A stretch of 49,045 nucleotides of DNA, from assembly GCA_025370845.1 (NCBI GenBank), contig JAMXFF010000008.1, positions 124,913 through 173,957 of the forward strand, given 5' to 3'. Shown piece by piece: positions 42,331 to 49,045 of this stretch (its first letter is position 1; each line of letters starts with the position of its first letter). The stretch is from Laspinema palackyanum D2a (GTDB taxonomy: Bacteria > Cyanobacteriota > Cyanobacteriia > Cyanobacteriales > Laspinemataceae). A program made the position numbers and the translations under genes. The notes beneath the pieces are model-generated. The model did not search any database. It was not told the DNA's origin and saw only the letters and a program-made list of their open reading frames with translations.

Positions 42331-44337
42331 ATGAGTCAGATTGCTTATTCAACCGATACCACTATCAGCGATCGCGAACGGGGGTATTTACAGCTACCCC
42401 CGGATTATACGGCGATTCAATCCATGCCGGAAGTGTGGCCCCTGGCCCGATCGCAGTTTGGCAATACCCTGGCGTTGTGTGACCCTCATGCTAAACCCGT
42501 GGTTGAGTTGACTTTTGGTCAATTATGCGAGCAAATTCAGCAGTTTGCCGCTGGGGTGCAATCCTTGGGATTACCGGCGATCGCCGACAATCTCCCCCCC
42601 CGAGTCGCCCTCTTTTCTAACGATAGTCCCCGCTGGATGATTGCGGACCAAGGACTGTTGACGGCAGGTGCTGCGGATGTGGTGCGCGGTTCTGATGCCG
42701 ATCGCGAGGAGTTGCTGTTCATTCTCCAAAACAGCGGCAGTATCGGTCTAGTGGTGGAAAATCTCGCCTTACTCAAAAAACTCCGCCCTCAACTCGATGA
42801 CTTACCCATCCAGTGGATTATCTATCTCTCCGATGAACCCCTGCCTACGGATGATACTCTGCCGGTACAAATTTTATCCTATCAACAGGTGATGGCAAAA
42901 GGGGCCGCTTCTACGTTGCAACCTGTCACCCTCACCCGCGAGACTCTGGCAACCTTAATCTACACCTCCGGGACCACGGGTAAACCGAAAGGGGTGATGC
43001 TAAGTCACGGTAACCTATTGCATCAAATCGAAAACCTGCCGACAATTTTGCAACCGGAACCGGGCGATCGCATTATTACCATTCTCCCCACTTGGCACAG
43101 TTTCGGGCGCATGGGTCAATACTTTCTCCTCTCCCGAGGTTGCACTCAGTTCTACACCAATATCCGTTATCTCAAAGCAGATTTAAAAGAATATCACCCC
43201 AAATATACTTTCGGTGTTCCCCGACTCTGGGAATCCATTTATGAGGCGGTTCAGAAGCAATTTCGGGAACAACCCGCCAATCGCCAAAAATTGGTTAAAA
43301 CCTTTTTTGGTTTCTCCCAAAATTATATAGAAGCGGGTCGGGTTTTGCAGGGATTGCAGTTGCAACTCGAACCCGCTTCTGGGAGTGAAAAACTCCTGGC
43401 GGCAATCAAACGGGCGGTATTTTGGCCCCTCCACGCCTTGGGCGATCGCCTCGTTTATAATAAAGTCCGCCAAGCAACTGGGGGCCAACTCAAATATGTG
43501 ATTAGTGGTGGCGGGTCCCTCGCCATGCATATCGAAAATTTCTTTGAAATTATCGGTATTGATGTGCTGGTGGGGTATGGTTTAACCGAAACCACCCCAG
43601 TCTTGACAGCGCGCAGGCATTGGCAGAATCTGCGGGGTTCTGCGGGTCGTCCCATTCCCTACACCGAATTGCGAATCGTCCATCCCGAAACCCGCAAACC
43701 CCTACAAACCGGGGAACGGGGATTAGTCTTGGCGCGGGGTCCGCAAATTATGCAGGGGTATTACCAAAACCCTGAAGCAACCAGCAAGGCGATCGACCCT
43801 GACGGATGGTTTGATACTGGGGATTTGGGGTGGTTGACTCCTGGCAATGATTTAGTCCTCACGGGTCGCGCCAAAGATACCATTGTCTTGACCAACGGGG
43901 AAAATATCGAACCCCAACCGATTGAAGATGCCTGTATCCGCAGTCCTTATATTGACCAAATGATGCTCGTAGGTCAGGACCAAAAGTGCCTCGGGGCCTT
44001 GATTGTACCGAATTTTGAAGCCCTACAACAGTGGGCCTTATCCCAAAACCTCTCCCTGCGTCTGCCGGAGAACGTTTCTCAAGGCAATCCTCCCCCAGCA
44101 TCGGGAACCCGAGAAATCGACCTCTCTAGTCCCGAGGTTGACAACCTGTTCCGCCAGGAGTTGAATCGGGAGGTGAAAAACCGTCCGGGATATCGTCCCG
44201 ATGACCGCATTGGACCCTTCTCCCTGTTGAGTGAGCCCTTTACGATGGAGAATGGAATGCTCACCCAAACCCTGAAAATGAAACGACCCGTAATTACCGA
44301 ACGTTACGGCGATCGCATTGATAAAATGTTCATTTGA
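42331..44337 (+). CDS. aas: Acyl-ACP synthetase/long-chain acyl-CoA ligase family (ANL)
   Basis: A 668-residue adenylating enzyme of the ANL superfamily. In cyanobacteria this single long-chain enzyme (Slr1609-type) re-activates free fatty acids onto acyl carrier protein. The A3 motif YTSGTTGKPKGVMLSHGN is near residues 212-229. YGLTETTPVL, GWFDTGDLGWL and the A8-type LTGRAKDTIVL follow in order. The long mid-region (about 300-400) with FWPLHALGDRLVYNKVR is characteristic of the long-chain acyl-activating group. Start at ATG 42331; the frame is clean and ends before an intrinsic terminator. Function as acyl-ACP rather than acyl-CoA ligase is inferred from the organism. Confidence 0.9.
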   Translation: MSQIAYSTDTTISDRERGYLQLPPDYTAIQSMPEVWPLARSQFGNTLALCDPHAKPVVELTFGQLCEQIQQFAAGVQSLGLPAIADNLPPRVALFSNDSPRWMIADQGLLTAGAADVVRGSDADREELLFILQNSGSIGLVVENLALLKKLRPQLDDLPIQWIIYLSDEPLPTDDTLPVQILSYQQVMAKGAASTLQPVTLTRETLATLIYTSGTTGKPKGVMLSHGNLLHQIENLPTILQPEPGDRIITILPTWHSFGRMGQYFLLSRGCTQFYTNIRYLKADLKEYHPKYTFGVPRLWESIYEAVQKQFREQPANRQKLVKTFFGFSQNYIEAGRVLQGLQLQLEPASGSEKLLAAIKRAVFWPLHALGDRLVYNKVRQATGGQLKYVISGGGSLAMHIENFFEIIGIDVLVGYGLTETTPVLTARRHWQNLRGSAGRPIPYTELRIVHPETRKPLQTGERGLVLARGPQIMQGYYQNPEATSKAIDPDGWFDTGDLGWLTPGNDLVLTGRAKDTIVLTNGENIEPQPIEDACIRSPYIDQMMLVGQDQKCLGALIVPNFEALQQWALSQNLSLRLPENVSQGNPPPASGTREIDLSSPEVDNLFRQELNREVKNRPGYRPDDRIGPFSLLSEPFTMENGMLTQTLKMKRPVITERYGDRIDKMFI

Positions 44338-44343
44338 TCCCGA

Positions 44344-44381
44344 TTAGCCCCGTGGCATGGTAGCATAACGGGGCTAATTTT
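44344..44381 (+). terminator. Intrinsic terminator after aas
   Basis: TTAGCCCCGT (44344-44353) pairs perfectly with ACGGGGCTAA (44368-44377) across a 14-base loop and is followed by TTTT (44378-44381). It starts seven bases after the stop codon. A ten-pair GC-rich stem plus T-run is the standard rho-independent form; the T-run is short. Confidence 0.75.
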
Positions 44382-44422
44382 AGGCCAATTTTCCACTTAA
44401 CCCTTAATCTAGGTCAGCTAAT

Positions 44423-44872
44423 ATGGATGTCTCTAACTCGAAATTACTTCTGAAGCGCAATACCGTTATCAAAGCGATCGTTACCCCGCGCTGGAAAGAA
44501 GAAGTCCAGCAGCAACTCCAAGGACAAATCAATCAAATTGATATGCAACTCCAGCAGCTTGAAATGCAAGCGCAACAGATGATTTCCGAGATCCAAAAGC
44601 AGAGCATTCAACCCCCCGGACCGCAAGTCCAGCAACAAATGGAGTCGGTGAAAATGCAGGCCAATCAACGACAAAGAGAAATGCTGGATCAGAAAAATCA
44701 AATTCTCCAAAATCTGCAACAAGTCCAGACTTTGGAAATGGGACAAGAAGTCGCCAGTGGACAAATGGATAGTTTTTTCTATCTGGAACGGGGCGATGAT
44801 TTAATCAAGAAAATGCAGGTAGAAGTCGTGTTGCGCGATGGCGTCGTTGAGGAAATTCGCGGCGATTTGTAG
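44423..44872 (+). CDS. YlqD family coiled-coil protein
   Basis: A 149-residue protein that I recognise as YlqD from LLLKRNTVIKAIVTPRWKEE (9-28), the long Gln-rich coiled coil (about 29-105) and the small C-terminal beta region (GDDLIKKMQVEVVLRDGVVE). No signal peptide or membrane segment is seen. Function in any bacterium is not established; the gene often lies near the ribosome-maturation genes in Firmicutes. Here it is separated by a terminator from aas, so it is probably independent. Start at ATG 44423. Confidence 0.85.
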   Translation: MDVSNSKLLLKRNTVIKAIVTPRWKEEVQQQLQGQINQIDMQLQQLEMQAQQMISEIQKQSIQPPGPQVQQQMESVKMQANQRQREMLDQKNQILQNLQQVQTLEMGQEVASGQMDSFFYLERGDDLIKKMQVEVVLRDGVVEEIRGDL

Positions 44873-45432
44873 TCGCGAGGGGGGAGGAGATGGGGAGGAC
44901 TTGCAAGAGTAGATTTTTTACCCTCCGGGGGATTTGTCTCACATTTAACTGCACTTCCGGTCCCCTCCCCTTGGCAAGGGGAGGGTTAGGGTGGGGTCCT
45001 CGTGACGCGCTCAAGCACGTCACGATGAATGGGTGGTTGAAGGACCCTCGTGAAGCGCTCAAGCACGTCACGATGAAAGATGAAAGAGGTTGGACCAGTC
45101 TCCATACAGGCGCGGTAAGCGGAGCTATCCCGTAGGGAATCGCCTCCTTATGAGTGCGTGACGCGCTTGAGCGCATCAAGAGGACCCCACCCTAACCCTC
45201 CCCTTGCCAAGGGGAGGGGACCGGAGGTGCGGTTAATAGAAAGGTGAATCACCATGAGCGTAAAAAACCTACTTTTGTAAGATAGGGAGGGTAGGGGAGA
45301 TGGGGAGGATGGGGATATAGTTGATGCTGTATCCTGTTGGGTGCAAATCAGGGTGGATTTTCTCGGGGGACGGATCAAGGTAGAATAAAAACTTGCTTTA
45401 TTTTAGTTTTGAGCGTCGAAAAGAAGCTACCT
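44873..45432. other. Repeat-filled gap upstream of pdhC
   Basis: Most of this stretch is the inverted repeat element at 44912-45277, bounded by G-rich runs of GGGGAGATGGGGAGGA type at 44880-44900 and 45290-45315. The last 100 bases are the pdhC upstream region, with a possible -10 TAGAAT at 45381-45386 and a weak TTTTCT -35. Short frames here (44890-45135, 44805-45179, 45148-45378) translate the repeats. Confidence 0.6.
44912..45277. repeat. Palindromic composite element with long diverged inverted arms
   Basis: The left arm (44912-45017) and right arm (45165-45277) are largely complementary: GTAGATTTTTTACC against the terminal TAAAAAACCTAC, the GGTCCCCTCCCCTTGGCAAG block, GGGTGGGGTCCTC and a GTGACGCGCTCAAGC segment. 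In the middle the GTGA-GCGCTCAAGCACGTCACGATGAA segment is repeated in direct orientation. A smaller member of the family is at 23310-23452. It has no ORF, so it is a non-autonomous element. Confidence 0.75.
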
Positions 45433-46707
45433 ATGATTAACGAAGTGTTCATGCCTGCTCTGAGTTCCACGATGACCGAGGGCAAAATTGTCTCTTGGGA
45501 AAAAGCGCCGGGGGACAAAGTGGAGAAGGGCGAAACGGTGGTGGTGGTGGAGTCTGACAAAGCAGACATGGATGTAGAGTCCTTCTATGAAGGATATCTC
45601 GCTACGATCCTCGTCCCAGCGGGGGAAGCGGCCCCTGTGGGTGCGCCGATCGCTTTGTTAGCTGAAACGGAAGCCGAAATCGAACAGGCGAAGCAGCAAG
45701 GGGCCAACCTCAGCAATAAATCGGCTCAACCGGCAGCCCCTGCTCAGTCTACCCCCTCCCCTGCACCGGAACCCGCAATGGCTACGACTGGAGCCACCGC
45801 TAGTCGTCAAAATGGCCGCATGGTTGCCTCTCCTCGGGCCAAAAAATTGGCGAAGGAATTCAAAGTGGACTTGGCAACTCTCTCCGGTAGTGGTCCTTTT
45901 GGGCGGATTGTGGCGGAAGATGTAGAAGCGGCAGCAGGTAAGGCCCCAGCAGCGACTGCCACCCCACCGCAACCCACGGTAGCAGCACCCCCGAGAATTC
46001 CCACCCAAGCTGTCCCTGCTGCCAGCGTGGCATCAGGAGATGTGGTCCCCTTCAATACCCTGCAAAATGCGGTAGTTCGGAATATGGTGGCGTCATTGCA
46101 GGTGCCAATTTTCCATGTGGGTTATACGATTACAACAGATAAGTTAGACAAACTCTACAAACAGATTAAGTCTAAAGGGGTGACCATGACTGCCCTGCTG
46201 GCGAAAGCAGTGGCCCTCACGTTACAGAAACATCCCTTAGTCAATGCCAGTTGTGTTGATGGCGGTATCCAACATCATGCCAATATCAATATTGCCGTTG
46301 CAGTAGCAATGGGAGATGGCGGTTTAATTACGCCAGTTCTGCAAAATGCCGACCAGATGGATATTTACTCCCTGTCTCGCACTTGGAAGGATTTGGTGGA
46401 ACGCGCCCGAGTCAAACAGTTGCAACCGGCGGAGTATAATAGCGGAACTTTTACCCTGTCCAATTTGGGAATGTATGGGGTCGATAGTTTTGATGCGATT
46501 CTGCCTCCGGGTCAGGGTTCGATTCTCGCCATTGGTGGGGCAAAAAATCAAGTGGTTGCCACGGATGATGGCATGATGGGGGTCCGGCGACAAATGCGGG
46601 TGAATATCACCTGTGACCACCGGATTATCTATGGTGCCGATGCTGCGGCGTTCCTGCAAGATTTAGCTAAACTGATTGAAACCGATACTCAGTCTCTCAC
46701 GATGTAG
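45433..46707 (+). CDS. pdhC: Pyruvate dehydrogenase E2, dihydrolipoamide acetyltransferase
   Basis: A 424-residue acyltransferase core of the pyruvate dehydrogenase complex, forming acetyl-CoA. One lipoyl domain lies at 1-78 (VVVVESDKADMDVES; lipoyl Lys43). An Ala/Pro linker and a peripheral-subunit-binding domain follow (SPRAKKLAKEFKVD, GSGPFGRIV, about 136-175), then the catalytic domain. The active-site motif is DHRIIYGADAAAFL, with Tyr where mitochondrial and proteobacterial E2 have Asp. Plastid-type and cyanobacterial E2 share this, so it is normal here. Start ATG 45433 (MINEVFMPALSSTMTEGK); the frame opens earlier, through repeat-derived sequence. E1 and E3 genes are not in the window. 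Confidence 0.93.
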   Translation: MINEVFMPALSSTMTEGKIVSWEKAPGDKVEKGETVVVVESDKADMDVESFYEGYLATILVPAGEAAPVGAPIALLAETEAEIEQAKQQGANLSNKSAQPAAPAQSTPSPAPEPAMATTGATASRQNGRMVASPRAKKLAKEFKVDLATLSGSGPFGRIVAEDVEAAAGKAPAATATPPQPTVAAPPRIPTQAVPAASVASGDVVPFNTLQNAVVRNMVASLQVPIFHVGYTITTDKLDKLYKQIKSKGVTMTALLAKAVALTLQKHPLVNASCVDGGIQHHANINIAVAVAMGDGGLITPVLQNADQMDIYSLSRTWKDLVERARVKQLQPAEYNSGTFTLSNLGMYGVDSFDAILPPGQGSILAIGGAKNQVVATDDGMMGVRRQMRVNITCDHRIIYGADAAAFLQDLAKLIETDTQSLTM

Positions 46708-46732
46708 GGATTGGGTGGGGGAAGAGTTGCAA

Positions 46733-46947
46733 CAACCGGCGGGGGTTCAAACCCCCGCCTAACAGTTAAAGTCGTCTAAAGACGACTAAAAGTCTTCTTC
46801 AGTGGGGTTTTTAGTCGGTTTTAACCGACTTTAGCTATGAGGCGGGGCTTTGAACCCCCGCTAAAGACTAAAAGTCTTCTTCAGTGGTGTTTTTAGTCGG
46901 TTTTAACCGACTTTAGCTATCAGGCGGGGGTTTGAACCCCCGCCGGA
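46733..46947. repeat. Two 82-bp direct units of nested hairpins after pdhC
   Basis: GACTAAAAGTCTTCTTCAGT begins at 46784 and again at 46866, an 82-base period. Each unit contains AGTCGGTTTTAACCGACT and a GCGGGG...CCCCGC palindrome. The block starts and ends with GGCGGGGGTT-type palindromes. A further arm pair AGTCGTCT-AAAGACGACT occurs near 46770-46787. It sits in the 257-base spacer before the ROK kinase gene. Confidence 0.8.
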
Positions 46948-47003
46948 GTTGAGAAGGGTGCAAGATGTCAGTGAGACTTCTTCAGTCCTCATCCTATAGT
47001 GTC

Positions 47004-47759
47004 ATGGTGAATCAAGTGGAATCCATAAAAACTCTAGCGGTTGATATTGGCGGTAGTGGCACAAAGACCATTGTTTTAGATGCAGCAGGGGAAGCGGTGA
47101 CAAAACGCAACCGAGTTCCCACTCCGAGTCCCGCTAAACCGGAACCTGTGATTGAGGCGATCGCCACTTTAGCGAAAGAACAAGGTGAGTTTCATCGGGT
47201 TTCGGTGGGATTTCCGGGGGTGGTTCGTAACGGAATCATCTACACTGCCGTGAACCTGGACCCGGATTGGGTCGCGTTTAATCTTGCCGAAGCGCTGACG
47301 AATGTCTTGGAAAAACCTGTGCGGGTTTGCAATGATGCGGATATCCAGGGTTTAGGTGCAATTTCTGGAATAGGAGTCGAACTCACGATTACCCTGGGGA
47401 CCGGGTTTGGTAGTGCCTTATTTGTGAATGGAGCACTGGTGCCGAATTTGGAACTCGGACATCATCCCTTCCGCAAAGGTGATACCTACGAGGAACAATT
47501 GGGACGTGCGGCATTGGATAAAATTGGGGACAAACGGTGGAATCGCCGATTGGAAAAAGCGATCGCCAATTTAGAACATTTGTTTAATTACGATCGCCTC
47601 TACATTGGCGGTGGTGAAGCGAAAAAAATCACCTTTGATTTACCCACCAATGTCACCATTGTTCCTAACATCACCGGGTTGTTAGGGGGGATTGCCTTAT
47701 GGCGGGAACTACCCAGTGAGGTAATCAGGCGATCGCCTTCTCCCTCTCCCTCGATTTAG
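47004..47759 (+). CDS. ppgK: ROK-family kinase, polyphosphate glucokinase-like
   Basis: A 251-residue sugar kinase; related enzymes phosphorylate glucose from polyphosphate or ATP. Phosphate-1 loop DIGGSGTKTIVLD (14-26), PSPAKPEPV, SVGFPGVV, the catalytic Asp in VCNDADIQGLG (about 110), LGTGFGSALFVNGALVPNLE and LYIGGGEAKKI are all present in family order. The lower-affinity zinc-cysteine motif of bacterial ROK repressors is absent, as expected for PPGK. Starts at ATG 47004 or 46965; the first is favoured because conserved sequence follows closely. The choice of polyphosphate over ATP is inferred. A hairpin follows the gene. Confidence 0.8.
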   Translation: MVNQVESIKTLAVDIGGSGTKTIVLDAAGEAVTKRNRVPTPSPAKPEPVIEAIATLAKEQGEFHRVSVGFPGVVRNGIIYTAVNLDPDWVAFNLAEALTNVLEKPVRVCNDADIQGLGAISGIGVELTITLGTGFGSALFVNGALVPNLELGHHPFRKGDTYEEQLGRAALDKIGDKRWNRRLEKAIANLEHLFNYDRLYIGGGEAKKITFDLPTNVTIVPNITGLLGGIALWRELPSEVIRRSPSPSPSI

Positions 47760-47810
47760 GTCAAAATTTTGAAATTAGACCGAATGTAGCTTAAGAGAAG
47801 AAGCGGTCAG

Positions 47811-47838
47811 TAGGGTAAGTTATCTTCATCTTACCCTA
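47811..47838 (+). terminator. Hairpin downstream of the ROK kinase gene
   Basis: TAGGGTAAG (47811-47819) pairs exactly with CTTACCCTA (47830-47838), with a ten-base loop. It lies 51 bases after the stop and 60 bases before the next start. There is no strong T-run, so termination is only probable. Confidence 0.5.
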
Positions 47839-47897
47839 TCATTCTCACCCCAATCAAATCTCAGTCATTCAATCAAACAAACCCTTGAGGAAAGACT

Positions 47898-48905
47898 ATG
47901 AAAGCAGTTGTTATGACAGGATTAGGCGCAGCAGCGGATGTCTTGAAAGTGCATGATATTCCGGGTCCGCAATTAGAAGGCGATCGGGATATTTTAGTCC
48001 GCCTTCATGCTGCCGGTGTCAACCCTATCGATACTAAAATTCGCAAACGCGGAACCTTTCATCCGGACCTCACCCCGGATATCCTCGGATGTGATGGCGC
48101 GGGAGTCGTCGAGGCGATCGCCTCCGGTGTTCAAACCCTCAACGTGGGAGATGAAGTATATTTTTGTAATGGCGGATTGGGTGGACCTCACGGTAACTAT
48201 GCCGAATATATTGCGATCGATGAACGATTTGTCGCCAAAAAACCCACCTCTCTCAGCTTTGTAGAAGCGGCAGCAGCACCCCTCGTCCTAATTACTGCCT
48301 GGGAAGCACTCTACGACCGCGCCGGTCTACAACCGGGCCAAAAAGTGCTAATTCAGGCCGGTGCAGGGGGTGTCGGCCATGTCGCCATCCAATTGGCAAA
48401 ACTCAAAGGTGCCGAAGTCGCCACCACCGTCAGTACCCCAGAAAAAGCCGAATTTGTCCGCCAATTGGGTGCTGATTTAGTGATTTTATATAAAGAACAA
48501 AATGTCATTGAGACTGTGATGAACTGGACCAATGGGGAAGGTGCAGACATCGGATTTGATACCGTCGGTGACAAAACCTTCTTTGAAACTGCTGAAGCGG
48601 TGCGCTTGTATGGGGATGTAGTCACCATTTTAGAACCCAATCCGGAATATGGTAACTTAAAAACCTCGCGCCTCCGCAATCAGCGCATCAGTTTTGAATT
48701 GATGCTGACTCCGATGTTACAAAATCGGATACCGGAACAAGAAGACCAAGGCAAGATCTTACAGCAATGTGCGCGGTTCTTTGATGAAGGCAAGTTAAAG
48801 ATTCATGTGGGTAAAACCTTCCCCCTAGACCAAGCGGTTGCTGCACATGAGTTGTTAGAAACCGGGTCAATGCAAGGTAAAATTGTCCTAACAATGAACA
48901 ACTAA
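47898..48905 (+). CDS. MDR-superfamily NADPH:quinone oxidoreductase-like dehydrogenase
   Basis: A 335-residue medium-chain dehydrogenase. Conserved signs are the N-terminal GroES-like fold (ILVRLHAAGVNPIDTKIRKRG, GCDGAGVVEAI, VGDEVYFCNGG) and the NADPH-binding GAGGVGHVAIQLAK (residues 154-167). The structural-zinc cysteine cluster is absent, so it is a zinc-free quinone oxidoreductase-type enzyme. Substrates may be quinones, enones or alkenals. ATG 47898 has a GAGGAAAG Shine-Dalgarno. Seven bases after the stop codon the palindrome array begins. Confidence 0.88.
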   Translation: MKAVVMTGLGAAADVLKVHDIPGPQLEGDRDILVRLHAAGVNPIDTKIRKRGTFHPDLTPDILGCDGAGVVEAIASGVQTLNVGDEVYFCNGGLGGPHGNYAEYIAIDERFVAKKPTSLSFVEAAAAPLVLITAWEALYDRAGLQPGQKVLIQAGAGGVGHVAIQLAKLKGAEVATTVSTPEKAEFVRQLGADLVILYKEQNVIETVMNWTNGEGADIGFDTVGDKTFFETAEAVRLYGDVVTILEPNPEYGNLKTSRLRNQRISFELMLTPMLQNRIPEQEDQGKILQQCARFFDEGKLKIHVGKTFPLDQAVAAHELLETGSMQGKIVLTMNN

Positions 48906-48906
48906 T

Positions 48907-49045
48907 CCGTTCGTAGTAACGACTTCAGTCGTTCTCTTATCTTTGTTCGTAGTAACGACTTCAGTCGTTCTTATCTTTGTTCGTAGTAACGACTTCAGTC
49001 GTTCTTATCTTTGTTCGTAGTAACGACTTCAGTCGTTCTTATCTT
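48907..49045. repeat. Palindromic repeat array running off the window end
   Basis: Four copies of GTTCGTAGTAACGACTTCAG plus TCGTTCT(CT)TATCTT at 34-36-base spacing, same orientation as the copies at 28275-28376 and opposite to those at 1-146. The first copy starts within a few bases of the MDR gene stop. The array continues past the end of the window, so its full length is unknown. Confidence 0.9.

Noticed and set aside
45433-46707. Inactivated E2 because DHRxxDG is DHRxxYG
   Set aside because: Plastid and cyanobacterial E2 enzymes normally have Tyr at this place, so it is not a defect.
1-49045. CRISPR array
   Set aside because: The repeats are hyphenated palindromes with short, near-identical spacers (about 10-17 bases), lie in both orientations and have no cas genes nearby.

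Overview
The window looks like chromosomal DNA of a filamentous, probably non-heterocystous cyanobacterium (Oscillatoria/Laspinema-like; the genus is my inference). The support is dense HIP1 octamers (GCGATCGC) inside genes, cyanobacterial families (DUF1816, DUF3318, acyl-ACP synthetase, plastid-type PdhC, WD40/AAA-like regulators) and many dispersed palindromic repeats. No rRNA, convincing tRNA, prophage, CRISPR array or transposase was seen.

Layout. 1-146: tandem 33-bp palindromic repeats. 182-10476: PepP, a gene-poor 1.5-kb stretch, a membrane protein, a 42-residue one-helix protein, a di-haem cytochrome, a penicillin-binding/beta-lactamase-like hydrolase, an alpha/beta hydrolase, DUF1816 and RlmB. 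10559-19087: housekeeping metabolism and RNA processing (mrnC, an STAS protein with an apparent ATT start, carA, a retropepsin-like protein, trpD, a YoeB-type toxin-antitoxin pair, queE, DUF3318). 19393-24900: a large inverted repeat array beside two AAA-like ATPase genes, one carrying 14 WD40 repeats (two seven-blade propellers).

26207-35362 is the most unusual region. Nine same-strand genes encode three Rieske oxygenases, two ferritin-like di-iron proteins, a [2Fe-2S] ferredoxin, a histidine-box membrane hydroxylase, a left-handed beta-helix transferase-like membrane protein and a GH3-family acyl-adenylating amide ligase. A good sigma70-type promoter precedes the first gene. It reads as an oxidative tailoring pathway that ends in adenylation and amide conjugation of a carboxylic acid. 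It has no PKS, NRPS or terpene cyclase core, and I cannot match it to a described product.

35466-48905: a CAP-RTX protein, a NusA-like protein with a degenerate second KH loop and no rimP or infB neighbours, a GH13 enzyme with CBM20, a retropepsin-like protein whose DTG is DTR, acyl-ACP synthetase, YlqD, PdhC, a polyphosphate-glucokinase-like ROK kinase and an MDR oxidoreductase. Another palindrome array starts right after the last stop codon and runs off the window.

Several families of palindromic repeats occupy the gaps. One recurs at six loci, nearly all just 3' of genes, with compensatory arm changes around a constant CTGAAG core.
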